Part shown: positions 1 through 8,785 of the stretch, in pieces | Layout of the letters: the number at the start of each line of letters is the position of its first letter | Position numbering within the stretch: position 1 is the first letter of the stretch | Source: Bacteroidota bacterium | GTDB taxonomy: Bacteria > Bacteroidota > Ignavibacteria > Kapaibacteriales > UBA2268 | Length of the DNA stretch: 55,246 nucleotides | NCBI GenBank assembly: GCA_021780815.1 | Contig: JAJXYC010000002.1 | Location: 1-55,246 of the forward strand | Direction: 5' to 3' | Program-made: the position numbers and the translations under genes | The notes under the pieces: generated by a model | Databases searched by the model: none | What the model was told of the DNA's origin: nothing | Seen by the model: only the letters and a program-made list of their open reading frames with translations

Positions 1-37
1 TGAAAAAAGTTACAGTCAGATGCAAAAAAATTTTTTC

Positions 38-432
38 GTCATTCTGAGTAAAGCGAAGAATCCATTAGATTCCCTCTTGCGAGGGAATGACAATTTTACT
101 TTTTCCTGTCATTCCCGTGTAAACGGGAATCTACCCCGTCATTCTTCGCAAATGGATTCCCTCTTGCGAGGGAATGGCAATTTTACTTTTTCCTGTCATT
201 CCCGTGTAAACGGGAATCTACCCCGTCATTCTTCGCAAATGGATTCCCTCTTGCGAGGGAATGACAATTTTACTTTTTCCTGTCATTCCCGTGTAAACGG
301 AAATCTACCCCGTCATTCTTCGCAAATGGATTCCCTCTTGCGAGGGAATGACAATTTTACTTTTTCCTGTCATTCCCGTGTAAACGGAAATCTACCTTAC
401 TCTTTCATCAATCTCACTGCGTTCAGAATGAC
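38..432. repeat. 87-bp tandem repeat array bounded by 10-bp inverted repeat
   Basis: Four copies of an 87-bp unit begin at 68, 155, 242 and 329. Each unit carries two palindromes: ATTCCCTC-TTGC-GAGGGAAT and ATTCCCGT-GTAA-ACGGGAAT. The second is perfect in copies 1 and 2 but has a G-to-A mismatch (ACGGAAAT) in copies 3 and 4, so the copies form two sequence classes. The array lies between GTCATTCTGA (38-47) and its exact reverse complement TCAGAATGAC (423-432). This resembles a non-coding, hairpin-rich interspersed repeat rather than a gene. The only open frame across it is a by-product of 87 being divisible by 3. A diverged relative of the left edge lies at 45560-45584. Confidence 0.85.
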
Positions 433-442
433 AAAAAAAAAC

Positions 443-485
443 AAAAGAGGCTGTCTCTTTTTGAATTAGAGACAACCCCTTTTAT
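443..485. terminator. Bidirectional rho-independent terminator
   Basis: AAAAGAGGcTGTCTC and GAGACAaCCcCTTTT form a long stem around a loop of about 11 nt, with two mismatched or wobble positions. The minus-strand transcript of the lipoprotein gene ending at 517 would run into it and then into a run of U residues, from the A-run at 432-442. Confidence 0.75.
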
Positions 486-516
486 AAATAAATTTGAATA
501 ATATCAGAAAAGGATA

Positions 517-1536
517 TTATTCAAATTTAAACGATGCAATGCATTTTTCAAAAACAGGCAAATAATCTTTTTCTTCGCCTTTGTACCAATTCATAGTAAT
601 TCTATATAATTTAGTCCCATTGATAACAAAATACACACGTGATAATACATCACGTCCGAAAGTATAACTCATAACATAAGCATCTTTACCGCCCATATTA
701 GTTTTTTGTGGAGTTGCATTTTTGTAATTTACTTTTAAATCATTTACAATGTTATCCAATTTCTTATTTTTAGATGCATCTATCACATCTACCATAATAT
801 TACAATCTGCACGACGAGTACCAATAAAGTTTTTAGATTCGAGAACACCTTTTGAAGGTCCACGCTCAGCACTAAAATTATCAGGAATTTTAATAGAATA
901 CCCCATACCGTTTTTTGTGATTAAAGTTGTGGAAGGCAATGGTCCTTCTTGTGTCTTATTAACTGTATCTGGTTTTGTAGATGGGTAATTCCCTGGTTTG
1001 AAAGATTGCAAAAGTTTATCAAATGCTTCTTTGTATTTATCATAAGTTCCATCGAAACACTCGAATTGGATAATATTTGCTGTTGTATTATTAACTTGAA
1101 TAGCGTAAGTTTCACCATAGAAAACACCAGAAGCAAGTTGGAAAGTATAAGTTAATTTTTTTGCAGGTAATCCGGCAACAGTAGTGTTAGATTGTTCATA
1201 AGTATCTTTGGTAAATTTTTCGCTTTTCACTAATACAGTATCCAAATTTTTAGTGGAATCCATTTCATAAATATTGATGTCAATTTTAGCACCGGGAAAT
1301 CCTTCGGTATCGTATCTTGCGAACCTTGATTTAGCAGAATTATCGTTAAAAGCAACAAACCTTATGGGGTTAGTTGTTTTAACCCAATTAGCAGGATATT
1401 CAACAGACAATCCAGTTGCAGGGTCAGTGTAAGTAGCATAACCTTGAATATCAGGTGCTTTTGGTCCTTTACTGCAACTTATAAAAACTAATACAAGAGC
1501 CAAAACCAGCATCGAACTTGTAATTAATTTTTTCAT
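517..1536 (-). CDS. Lipoprotein with two PsbP/DcrB-like domains
   Basis: This is a 339-residue exported lipoprotein. The signal peptide ends in a lipobox (FISC, acylated Cys about residue 21). The mature part appears to be a duplication of a PsbP-like fold: each half opens with a sentence of the type 'GLSVEYPANW' (about residue 43) or 'GYSIKIPDNF' (about residue 212) and ends in 'F.K...SFK' (about residues 175-180 and at the C-terminus). Such domains are common in membrane-anchored proteins of unknown function. A GAGGT ribosome-binding site precedes the ATG and the terminator at 443-485 follows. The exact role is unknown. Confidence 0.75.
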   Translation of the reverse strand: MKKLITSSMLVLALVLVFISCSKGPKAPDIQGYATYTDPATGLSVEYPANWVKTTNPIRFVAFNDNSAKSRFARYDTEGFPGAKIDINIYEMDSTKNLDTVLVKSEKFTKDTYEQSNTTVAGLPAKKLTYTFQLASGVFYGETYAIQVNNTTANIIQFECFDGTYDKYKEAFDKLLQSFKPGNYPSTKPDTVNKTQEGPLPSTTLITKNGMGYSIKIPDNFSAERGPSKGVLESKNFIGTRRADCNIMVDVIDASKNKKLDNIVNDLKVNYKNATPQKTNMGGKDAYVMSYTFGRDVLSRVYFVINGTKLYRITMNWYKGEEKDYLPVFEKCIASFKFE

Positions 1537-1584
1537 ATTAACCTCAAAACTTTTAATTTTTAATTTTTGTTAATTTTAAGACAA

Positions 1585-1592
1585 CAAATTTA
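1585..1592 (-). promoter_or_regulatory. Possible Bacteroidota-type -7 element (TAAATTTG)
   Basis: TAAATTTG on the minus strand fits the TAnnTTTG element and lies about 50 nt before the lipoprotein start at 1536. No clear TTTG -33 element is visible, so this is only a candidate. Confidence 0.3.
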
Positions 1593-1617
1593 AGAAAATC
1601 TATTTAAATAGTAATAA

Positions 1618-2040
1618 TTATTTTGAAGGAATTAATAATGCTCCTTCTAATACCCACTGTCTCATTCCTTGAACTTGGTTTTGAGTTATATTCCCCCGAT
1701 AAAAGTAAGTCGTATGTGGTAACCTATTTTCAAGGATTTGATTTAAAATACTTGCATCAGGGTTATTTGGTATAACCAAACCAGGATAACTCATAATGGA
1801 AAAATAATCTTCTAATGATAATCCAGCCGATTTACTAAAGCTACTATGACACCCTGAATATGCACAATTGTATTTCAAAAAAGGTTGCACTTGTAAAGTA
1901 AAATCAATTTTTGAATCAGGGAATACTATATTTTCATTAATATTGTTGGTAGTATTGCTACAAGCAAGAAAAGTAATGCTTAAAAATAATAAAAACAAAA
2001 ATATATATGCAGTTTTTATATATTTGTTTTGGATGTTCAT
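1618..2040 (-). CDS. Small cytochrome-c-like lipoprotein with CX4CH motif
   Basis: This 140-residue lipoprotein has a strong N-terminal hydrophobic segment and a lipobox (FLAC, Cys about 27). The mature domain contains CAYSGCH near residue 59, a CX4CH spacing instead of the usual CXXCH haem-c motif. The surrounding pattern ('QPFLKYNCAYSGCHS', then 'SILNQILE', then 'MRQWVLEGA') matches the small haem-binding domain often seen in secreted proteins of Bacteroidota, Ignavibacteria and Planctomycetes. In those proteins the late Met or Trp region packs near the haem. Haem attachment through CX4CH is inferred, not shown. It may be cotranscribed with the following lipoprotein gene, 81 bp downstream. 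Confidence 0.65.
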   Translation of the reverse strand: MNIQNKYIKTAYIFLFLLFLSITFLACSNTTNNINENIVFPDSKIDFTLQVQPFLKYNCAYSGCHSSFSKSAGLSLEDYFSIMSYPGLVIPNNPDASILNQILENRLPHTTYFYRGNITQNQVQGMRQWVLEGALLIPSK

Positions 2041-2226
2041 TATATTCCTATAAATTAAACTTTCAATAAAAAATAATTAAATTATAATTTAAAATACTAA
2101 ATTATGAATTTATTTTCAAAAAAAACAAAAAAACATTTGTTAATTTAATAATAATTTCTTAATTTTAAAAAAAATATAAATGAAAATTAAAAAATAGTTA
2201 ATCAAAATCATTTTTTGGGGGTTTAA

Positions 2227-3117
2227 ATGAAAAAATTTATACCAAAAGGCACAATAACAGCAATCGTTACTCCTTTTAAGCAAGATTTATCAATAGATTT
2301 TGATGCATTTGAAAAATTGATAAATTTTCAAATAGAAAGCAAAGTTGATGGTATTGTCGTATGTGGAACAACAGGTGAAAGTGCAACTCTTTCGCATAAA
2401 GAAAGAATAGCACTAATTATCAAGGCTATTGAAACTGCAAATGGACGAATTCCAATTATTGCAGGTACCGGCACCAATGACACAAAAGCAACAATTGATT
2501 TATCAATCATAGCAAAAGAAGAAGGAGCAGATGCTATATTACTTGTAGCTCCATATTATAATAAACCAACACAAGCAGGTCTTTTTCAACATTTTTTAAC
2601 AATAAGCGAACAAGTTGATATACCGCAAATAATTTATAATGTCCCCGGTCGTACTGGCGTTAATATTTCAGCAGAAACTCAAATTCAAATAGCAAAATCT
2701 TGCAAAAATGTTGTTGCAACAAAAGAAGCCTCAGGCAATTTTGACCAAATTATGAAAATTATAGCCAATGTCCCAAAAGAATTTTCAGTTCTTTCTGGTG
2801 ATGATGCCACAACTTTGCCTTTAATTGCCGCCGGAGCCAAAGGAATTGTATCGGTTTTTTCTAATTACGCTCCCAAAGAATTAGTTAAACTTGTTAATGC
2901 CGCAATAGATGGAGATTTCACAACTGCTCGTAAATTGCATTACAAATTTTTAAATTTAATGAATTTAAGCTTTATTGAATCAAATCCTGTCCCAGCCAAA
3001 ACTATTTTAAGTTTGATGGGACTAATTGAAGGATATATTCGTCTTCCACTTGTGCCTCTTTCCAAAGATAGTTTAGATACTATCCATAAGGAATTGAAGA
3101 AACTGAAATTTATTTAA
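2227..3117 (+). CDS. dapA: 4-hydroxy-tetrahydrodipicolinate synthase
   Basis: DapA condenses pyruvate with aspartate semialdehyde at the first committed step of the diaminopimelate/lysine pathway, in the cytoplasm. The 296 residues match the family length. Visible landmarks are the GTTGES loop (about 46-51), the catalytic Tyr in 'IYNVPGRTG' (about 136-144) and the Schiff-base Lys in 'VVATKEASG' (about 160-168). A G-rich stretch (GGGGG) lies 6 nt before the ATG. Only 3 bp separate it from the phosphatase gene downstream, so the two are probably cotranscribed. Confidence 0.95.
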   Translation: MKKFIPKGTITAIVTPFKQDLSIDFDAFEKLINFQIESKVDGIVVCGTTGESATLSHKERIALIIKAIETANGRIPIIAGTGTNDTKATIDLSIIAKEEGADAILLVAPYYNKPTQAGLFQHFLTISEQVDIPQIIYNVPGRTGVNISAETQIQIAKSCKNVVATKEASGNFDQIMKIIANVPKEFSVLSGDDATTLPLIAAGAKGIVSVFSNYAPKELVKLVNAAIDGDFTTARKLHYKFLNLMNLSFIESNPVPAKTILSLMGLIEGYIRLPLVPLSKDSLDTIHKELKKLKFI

Positions 3118-3120
3118 TTT

Positions 3121-4371
3121 ATGCAAAATACAAGTCAAAGCCAAAAGAAAATATACAATCTCGTCGGAAAGATTGCAAGTGGTATTCTTTCCGACGAAAT
3201 TACATTCTTACAAAAGTTAGTTATTGATGTTGTCGATAATGTAGAATTTGATATAAAAGGCGGTAGAGTTTGGAAGTTCTTACCAAACGAAAAGTCTTAT
3301 CAATTACTTTTTCAATATGGTGATATAAAAGAAATTCCAACAAATTACAAGCTAACTATTGAAGACCAAGAAGTATTAAAAGAACTTTACAAAAATAATA
3401 CAATGTTGCGAAAAGAAACTGACCAAATCTTAAAGGAAAGCGGCATATTAATTTATTCAGTAACAGGAGTTGGAAATATCTTAAAAACTAATTATGGTAA
3501 GTTCTACGAATACGTTTTAGGGTTCAATGCTGATGAAATATTACAATCATTTTACGATACATTATCAATTATAAGCACTGTTGCAAGTGCAAGAATGAAA
3601 GAATTACAAACCATCAATAAACAAGTAAAAATTCAAAAAGACATTGAAAAAGCGGCTGAAATACAAAGGAACTTATTCCCAGACCACGAATTAACTTTCT
3701 CGGATTTTGATATATATGGAATTTGTATCCCCGATAGTGCTATTGGAGGGGATTATTTCGATTATTTTCCAAATTTAGAAAGTGAAGAAGATAGAATTGG
3801 CATAATAGTAGCAGATGCGGCAAGTAAAGGTCTTTCTGCAGCGATTCAATCTCTTTTTGTATCAGGAGCAATGAAGATGGCACACAGATTTTCACCAAAA
3901 ATTTCATCTTTGTTCTACTCATTGAATAATTTAATTTATGAAACGTTCCCGTTGGAACGCTTTGTTACAATGTTCTATTGCGAAATTACTGAATCATCAA
4001 ATAGACTTGTATTGTATGCTAATGCAGGACATACCGAACCGCTTCATTTCAGGAAAGAAGACCAAAGTTTTCGTTTCCTTTCATCTACCGGCGGAGTGTT
4101 AGGAATTGTACCTAATCAAAAATTTTCTGTTGAAAATATTCGAATGAACCCTGGTGATATTTTGCTAATTGTTACCGATGGAATCACTGAAACTGCTAAT
4201 GAAGACGATATTCCTTTCGGGCATGAAAGATTAATTGACCTAATTTTAAAATATCAAGAATATTCTGCGAAAGAAATTGCTTTAATGATTATTCAAGAAG
4301 TTCAGCATTTTTATGCAACTTCACAATATAATGATGATAAAACTTTAATTGTCATCAAAAGAAAAAAATAA
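3121..4371 (+). CDS. PP2C-type (RsbU/SpoIIE) serine phosphatase with N-terminal sensor region
   Basis: This is a 416-residue cytoplasmic protein. Residues about 185-415 form a SpoIIE/RsbU-class PPM phosphatase: 'AAEIQRNLFP' linker helix, the metal-binding 'GGDYFDYF' and 'VADAASKGLSAA' motifs, 'NAGHTEPL' and 'LLIVTDGITE'. The first 180 residues look like a GAF-type sensory region but are too diverged to be sure. Enzymes of this kind dephosphorylate anti-sigma-factor antagonists in partner-switching pathways. No antagonist or anti-sigma kinase gene lies nearby, so the target is unknown. It follows dapA by 3 bp and precedes the MEMO gene by 33 bp. Confidence 0.85.
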   Translation: MQNTSQSQKKIYNLVGKIASGILSDEITFLQKLVIDVVDNVEFDIKGGRVWKFLPNEKSYQLLFQYGDIKEIPTNYKLTIEDQEVLKELYKNNTMLRKETDQILKESGILIYSVTGVGNILKTNYGKFYEYVLGFNADEILQSFYDTLSIISTVASARMKELQTINKQVKIQKDIEKAAEIQRNLFPDHELTFSDFDIYGICIPDSAIGGDYFDYFPNLESEEDRIGIIVADAASKGLSAAIQSLFVSGAMKMAHRFSPKISSLFYSLNNLIYETFPLERFVTMFYCEITESSNRLVLYANAGHTEPLHFRKEDQSFRFLSSTGGVLGIVPNQKFSVENIRMNPGDILLIVTDGITETANEDDIPFGHERLIDLILKYQEYSAKEIALMIIQEVQHFYATSQYNDDKTLIVIKRKK

Positions 4372-4404
4372 CAATAATTTTTTTACAAAAATCAAAAATA
4401 AATT

Positions 4405-5622
4405 ATGTACCACGGAAATATCCCAACTTTAAGACAAGACCTTGATTTATCTCTTTACCACGAAGATGGCGAAGAATTGATTTTAATGGTCGATAGAAAA
4501 AAAATTGCTGATAAGCCAGTAATAATTTCCAAAGATTTTTTGACTTTTCTACTTTTCCTCGATAATAACTTTACATTCGACGAACTTAAAGATTATTTCA
4601 AAAAAGAATTTCAAATTGAAAATATTGATAACTTACTCGGACAATTATACGAACTTGATGAATTGGGTTATTTAAACAGTGAAAAGTTTTACGAAAAATA
4701 TGTCCAAGAAGTCCATAATTATGAAAATTTACTGTACAGACCAATGATTGCAGCCAATTTGTCATATCCATCTGAACCACAAGATTTCTTGCTTTTTATA
4801 GATGAATTATTTAAAAAAGATAACGTAAACTTTAATTCAAAAATGCTCGATGGAATTATTGTCCCTCATTTGGATTTATCATTAAAAAATTACTCGCACA
4901 AAATTTATGCATCAGGTTATAATACCATTAAAGAAACTAATCCTGATTTGGTAATTGTTTTCGGAACATCACATTTTGTTTCTTCCGATAATTTTATGCT
5001 TACAAAGAAAAATTACAGTACTCCGTTAGGTGAAATTGAAACTGATATTGATTTTTTAAATGATTTAATAAATGAATTAAATAGTGAAATAACAATTGAC
5101 GAAATGGCTCATCGTTATGAGCATTCCATAGAATATCCTGCAGTGATTTTAAAATATCTTTTTGAAGGTAAATCCAAAATTCTTCCCATTTTAGTTGGTT
5201 CTTTCAATAATTCTTTAATTAACAATACATCACCTATGCTTGATAATAAAATTAAATATTTTATTGAAACATTAAAAAGAACAATTGCTAAAAGCAATAA
5301 AAAAATCATATACATTGCCAGTGTAGATTTTTCACATATTGGTGAAAAATTTGGGGACGATTTTGATGCAAAAGAAAAATTAGATGAATGCAAAATAGAA
5401 GATAAAAAGTCCATCAATCATCTTTTAAATTTAGATTATGAAGGATTTTTTAAGCAAAATTCTGAACATAAAAATAAATGGAACATTTGTGGATTAAATC
5501 CAATTTATTCAATGCTTGCAACAATGGATGCAAAGCAAGGTTATTTTTTGGATTATGCACAATGGTATGAAGAAGAAACAAAGTCAGCTGTTACAATCGC
5601 AAGTTTAGGTTTCAGTAAGTAA
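4405..5622 (+). CDS. MEMO1/AmmeMemoRadiSam protein B family, with N-terminal PqqD-like region
   Basis: The C-terminal part (about residues 145-405) is a MEMO1-family domain, a fold related to extradiol dioxygenases. The putative metal-site residues are in place: His in 'IIVPHLDLSL', His in 'FGTSHF', 'EHSIEYPAVI' and 'SVDFSHIGEKFGD'. The first 110 residues are separate and resemble a PqqD-like winged-helix segment ('ISKDFLTFLLFLDNN', then 'LGQLYELDELGYL'), which could recognise a peptide or partner. The usual partners (AMMECR1 and a radical-SAM enzyme) are not in the window. It ends 11 bp inside the convergent ABC transporter gene. The reaction is unknown. Confidence 0.75.
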   Translation: MYHGNIPTLRQDLDLSLYHEDGEELILMVDRKKIADKPVIISKDFLTFLLFLDNNFTFDELKDYFKKEFQIENIDNLLGQLYELDELGYLNSEKFYEKYVQEVHNYENLLYRPMIAANLSYPSEPQDFLLFIDELFKKDNVNFNSKMLDGIIVPHLDLSLKNYSHKIYASGYNTIKETNPDLVIVFGTSHFVSSDNFMLTKKNYSTPLGEIETDIDFLNDLINELNSEITIDEMAHRYEHSIEYPAVILKYLFEGKSKILPILVGSFNNSLINNTSPMLDNKIKYFIETLKRTIAKSNKKIIYIASVDFSHIGEKFGDDFDAKEKLDECKIEDKKSINHLLNLDYEGFFKQNSEHKNKWNICGLNPIYSMLATMDAKQGYFLDYAQWYEEETKSAVTIASLGFSK

Positions 5623-7456
5623 ATTGAATATCATATAATTTACGATACATTCCATTTCTATCAATAAGTTCGAAATGGTTACCTGTTTCAATAATTTCAC
5701 CGTCTTTTAGCACTACTATATTGTCTGCATCAAATATTGTAGATAAACGATGAGCAACAATAATCGCCGTTTTATCTTTTAACACATTATTAATTGCATT
5801 TTGAACAATTTTCTCCGATTCTGTATCCAAAGAAGATGTAGCTTCATCAAAAATTAGTATTTCGGGATTTGAAAGCAAAGCCCTCGCAATTGCAATTCGT
5901 TGACGTTCACCACCAGAAAGAGTTATTCCTCTGTCTCCAACTATTGTATTAAATTTTTCAGGTAATTTATCAATAAAATCAAAAGCATTGGATAACTTTG
6001 TGGCAGTAACTATATTTTCAAATGGTATATCCATTCTTCCAAATCTTATATTATTTTCCAACGTATCATTAAAAAGTACAGTTTCTTGCGAAACCATTCC
6101 AAATAAATTATGGTATGAAGTGATTTGGAACGATTTAATATCTTGACCGTCAAGGGTAATATATCCTTCTTGTGGGTCATAAAAGCGAATTATTAAATCC
6201 AAAATTGTAGATTTTCCAGAACCACTTGGACCTACAATTGCTGTTTTCTTGCCTTTTGGAATTGTTAGCGTAATTTTCTTTAATGTTGGCTCTTGTAAGT
6301 ATTGGAAACTCACATTGTTAAACATAAGACTTTCTTTGAAGGTATTAACTTTTTCTTCACCTGAAACTATTGTTTCATTAGTTTGCAAAATTTCAAATAT
6401 TCTTTCAGCGGCAACATAACCTCTTGGAATTGAAGCATAACTTGAAATCACAGTTGTTAAAGGAGACATAATTGAAAACAGCGAAAATAAAAACAGCATT
6501 AAATCATCGCTTGAAAGTTGATGATTAATAACTTGTTCACCCCCAAAATACAAAATAAAAGTAAGAGCCATTATTGCAAATACTTCATTAAAACCTGGTA
6601 TTAAAGTAATTATCTTCTTATGCTTAACAGCGGCACGGACATAATTGGAAGTATCTTGGAAAAATCTATTTCTTATATGAGGTTCTGCATTATATGCCTT
6701 TATTGCCCTTATTCCATAAAAGGATTCCTGCATTGAAGTTGTATAATCGGACATTGCTTTTTGCATTCTATGAGCGTAGCGTGTTAAATATTTACGAGAA
6801 AACTTCAAAATAAAAACACTTACCAACGAAGTTGCTACAGCGATTAATGTTAAATTTACCGATATTGATAATAATAATATTGCAAATAAAATAACTTGGG
6901 TACCTTCCCTTAAAATAGTTGAAAATGCAGAAATTGATGCCGAACTTAATGCTGTTGTTTCATTTGCAATAATAGAAATCAATTTCCCTTGCTTTTGTTG
7001 TGAAAAGTACCCTACCGAAAGCGATGTCAATTTAGCAAACACTTGGTCCCGTATATTTTTTATTATTCCTTCTTCAAACTTAGCTGTTGCTACACTTGCT
7101 ATATATTTTATTATATTTTTTAAAATAAAAGAAACAATAATTAAAATACTTAAATTGATTAAACTTTTCAAAATACCTGATGGCGATATAATAATAGAAG
7201 AAATAAAATGGTAAAAACTTGTTTTCCAATTTTCCAAAATTTGCGGATTACCACCTGGCACTGATAGATTTGCCGAATTTTCTGTCCCAAAAATAATTTG
7301 GAATACTGGTTTTATCATTGCAACAGTAAAAGCATTTAATGTAGAAAACACTATATTCATAACCATTGCATATCCTATTAAGGAATAAAATGGTTTTATA
7401 AATTGTAATGTTTGTTTATAGATTTGATTTCGCTTTTGCTTTTCAGTTATATCCAT
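5612..7456 (-). CDS. ABC exporter, fused permease-ATPase (MsbA-like)
   Basis: This 614-residue half-transporter works as a homodimer in the inner membrane. Residues about 1-330 carry six membrane helices. The ATPase domain has Walker A GPSGSGKST (about 407), the signature LSGGERQRIAIA (about 510), Walker B 'ILIFDEATSSLD' and the switch His in 'AIIVAHRLST'. Closest in layout are the lipid A/phospholipid flippases of the MsbA type, but multidrug exporters share the architecture. The gene lies 32 bp after rsmI and 1-2 genes after a glycosyltransferase, which fits a role in envelope glycoconjugate export. Confidence 0.88.
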   Translation of the reverse strand: MDITEKQKRNQIYKQTLQFIKPFYSLIGYAMVMNIVFSTLNAFTVAMIKPVFQIIFGTENSANLSVPGGNPQILENWKTSFYHFISSIIISPSGILKSLINLSILIIVSFILKNIIKYIASVATAKFEEGIIKNIRDQVFAKLTSLSVGYFSQQKQGKLISIIANETTALSSASISAFSTILREGTQVILFAILLLSISVNLTLIAVATSLVSVFILKFSRKYLTRYAHRMQKAMSDYTTSMQESFYGIRAIKAYNAEPHIRNRFFQDTSNYVRAAVKHKKIITLIPGFNEVFAIMALTFILYFGGEQVINHQLSSDDLMLFLFSLFSIMSPLTTVISSYASIPRGYVAAERIFEILQTNETIVSGEEKVNTFKESLMFNNVSFQYLQEPTLKKITLTIPKGKKTAIVGPSGSGKSTILDLIIRFYDPQEGYITLDGQDIKSFQITSYHNLFGMVSQETVLFNDTLENNIRFGRMDIPFENIVTATKLSNAFDFIDKLPEKFNTIVGDRGITLSGGERQRIAIARALLSNPEILIFDEATSSLDTESEKIVQNAINNVLKDKTAIIVAHRLSTIFDADNIVVLKDGEIIETGNHFELIDRNGMYRKLYDIQFTY

Positions 7457-7488
7457 AAGTTTAATTCAATGGTTAAATGTTTTTATGT

Positions 7489-8784
7489 TTATTTCCGTTC
7501 TTTCTTTTTCCTTCTGCTTGTTGGTTTATTATTTGATTTTCCCGCATCTTTGCTAAACGGCTTCCTTGGCTTAAAGCCTTCACTTCTTTCTTTGAATTCT
7601 CCACCTCGATTGTCATCTCGGGAATATGTTTTCCTTGGCTTAAAGCCTCCACTTCTTTCTTTGAATTCTCCACCTCGATTGTCATCTCGGGAATATGTTT
7701 TCCTTGGCTTAAAGCCTCCACTTCTTTCTTTGAATTCTCCACCTCGATTGTCATCTCGGGAATATGTTCCCCTTGGCTTAAAGCCTCCACTTCTTTCTTT
7801 GAATTCTCCACCTCGATTGTCATCTCGGGAATATGTTTTCCTTGGCTTAAAGCCTTCACTTCTTTCTTTGAATTCTCTTGGTTTTCTATCACTCCTTGAA
7901 CGTAGTTCCCTTCTCTCAAAATCTTCTTCTGTTTTAAAACGACCTCTTCTTTCATCACGAGTGGTATCTTCAAATTGAAGAGATTCGTTATCACTTTCAA
8001 TAGCATCGGAAGAAACACTTCCTCTATTGATTAACCTTAAAGAAATTATTTTAGAGAGTCGGGCTTTCTCAACTTTATCAGAGTTATCAAGTCCAGAAAA
8101 AACAATTACATATTCAGATTTAAATTTTTCGGATTTAAATTTTTCATACAATTCTTTAAAAGTTCCATAATGGTGAGTTTCAGAAGGCATTGTTAAATTC
8201 ATGCCTATATAAACTGCTCTATTTGGAATAATATTAGCGAATGCTTCGAGCAAAATTTTCAATCTATAAGGCGTATCCATCAAAATAACTGTTTTACGAA
8301 CTTTTGCAAGTTGTAAAATTTCATCTATTCTATCTTCACCAATACGATTCAAAAAGCCAGCATAAAGAAATTGCTTTGTCGTAAAACCGCTTCTAACAAG
8401 AGCGGTCATAATACTTGTAACACCGGGGACAACAACTACATTTAATTTTTCAGATAAACATAATTTTACAAGTTGAAATCCTGGGTCAGCGAAAACGGGT
8501 GTTCCACAATCTGAAACTAATGCTATCGTTTTACCTTGTTTAAGGAATTCAATTAGTTCAATCGCTTTTTCGTTTTCATTGTGTTCGTTTAATAGTTCAA
8601 TTGGCTTTGTTAAAGATAGATTCATCAATAATCGGGCAGTTTCTTTCATTTCTTCACCAACAACGATATCAGCATTTTGTAAGACTTCAGCAGCTCGGTA
8701 AGTAATATCTTTTTTATTTCCAATCGGGGTTGAAACTACAAATAGAGTTCCGTTTTTTGTTTGTTCTTGTTTTTCTCTTTCCAA
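7489..8784 (-). CDS. rsmI: 16S rRNA 2'-O-ribose C1402 methyltransferase with repetitive basic tail
   Basis: Residues about 14-250 are RsmI, which 2'-O-methylates C1402 in the decoding centre of 16S rRNA using SAM. Landmarks are 'VVSTPIGNKKDITYRA', 'LVSDCGTPVFADPG' and 'VVVVPGVTSIMTALVRSGF'. The usual family length is about 280. Here about 180 extra residues follow, rich in Arg, Lys, Gly, Ser and Phe, with five near-identical 23-residue repeats of the type 'GGEFKERSGGFKPRKTYS'. This tail looks disordered and RNA-binding. The start is TTG, one base after the stop of the upstream gene; there is no ATG, GTG or other TTG before the conserved core. Translational coupling to the glycosyltransferase gene is likely. 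Confidence 0.9.
   Translation of the reverse strand: MEREKQEQTKNGTLFVVSTPIGNKKDITYRAAEVLQNADIVVGEEMKETARLLMNLSLTKPIELLNEHNENEKAIELIEFLKQGKTIALVSDCGTPVFADPGFQLVKLCLSEKLNVVVVPGVTSIMTALVRSGFTTKQFLYAGFLNRIGEDRIDEILQLAKVRKTVILMDTPYRLKILLEAFANIIPNRAVYIGMNLTMPSETHHYGTFKELYEKFKSEKFKSEYVIVFSGLDNSDKVEKARLSKIISLRLINRGSVSSDAIESDNESLQFEDTTRDERRGRFKTEEDFERRELRSRSDRKPREFKERSEGFKPRKTYSRDDNRGGEFKERSGGFKPRGTYSRDDNRGGEFKERSGGFKPRKTYSRDDNRGGEFKERSGGFKPRKTYSRDDNRGGEFKERSEGFKPRKPFSKDAGKSNNKPTSRRKKKERK
7562..7880 (-). repeat. 69-bp tandem repeats in rsmI
   Basis: Copies start at 7562, 7631, 7700, 7769 and 7838, exactly 69 bp apart (23 codons), and are nearly identical at the DNA level. Because the unit is a multiple of three, other frames and the opposite strand also stay open across it and give spurious reading frames. 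Confidence 0.92.
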
Positions 8785-8785
8785 G

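Noticed and set aside
38-432. CRISPR array
   Set aside because: Units are contiguous 87-bp copies without unique spacers, and no cas genes are nearby.
20-469. 149-codon open frame across the 87-bp repeats
   Set aside because: It only reflects a repeat length divisible by three; the peptide is a repeated 'LLRGN/CHSRVNGNL' string typical of translated hairpin repeats, with no domain or RBS.
749-1155. Plus-strand and alternative minus-strand frames inside the PsbP-like lipoprotein gene
   Set aside because: They have no signal, domain or RBS and overlap a well-supported lipoprotein in another frame.
7412-8018. Open frames on the plus strand and in another minus frame over the rsmI repeats
   Set aside because: They are shadows of the 69-bp repeat; the rsmI frame alone continues into the conserved methyltransferase.
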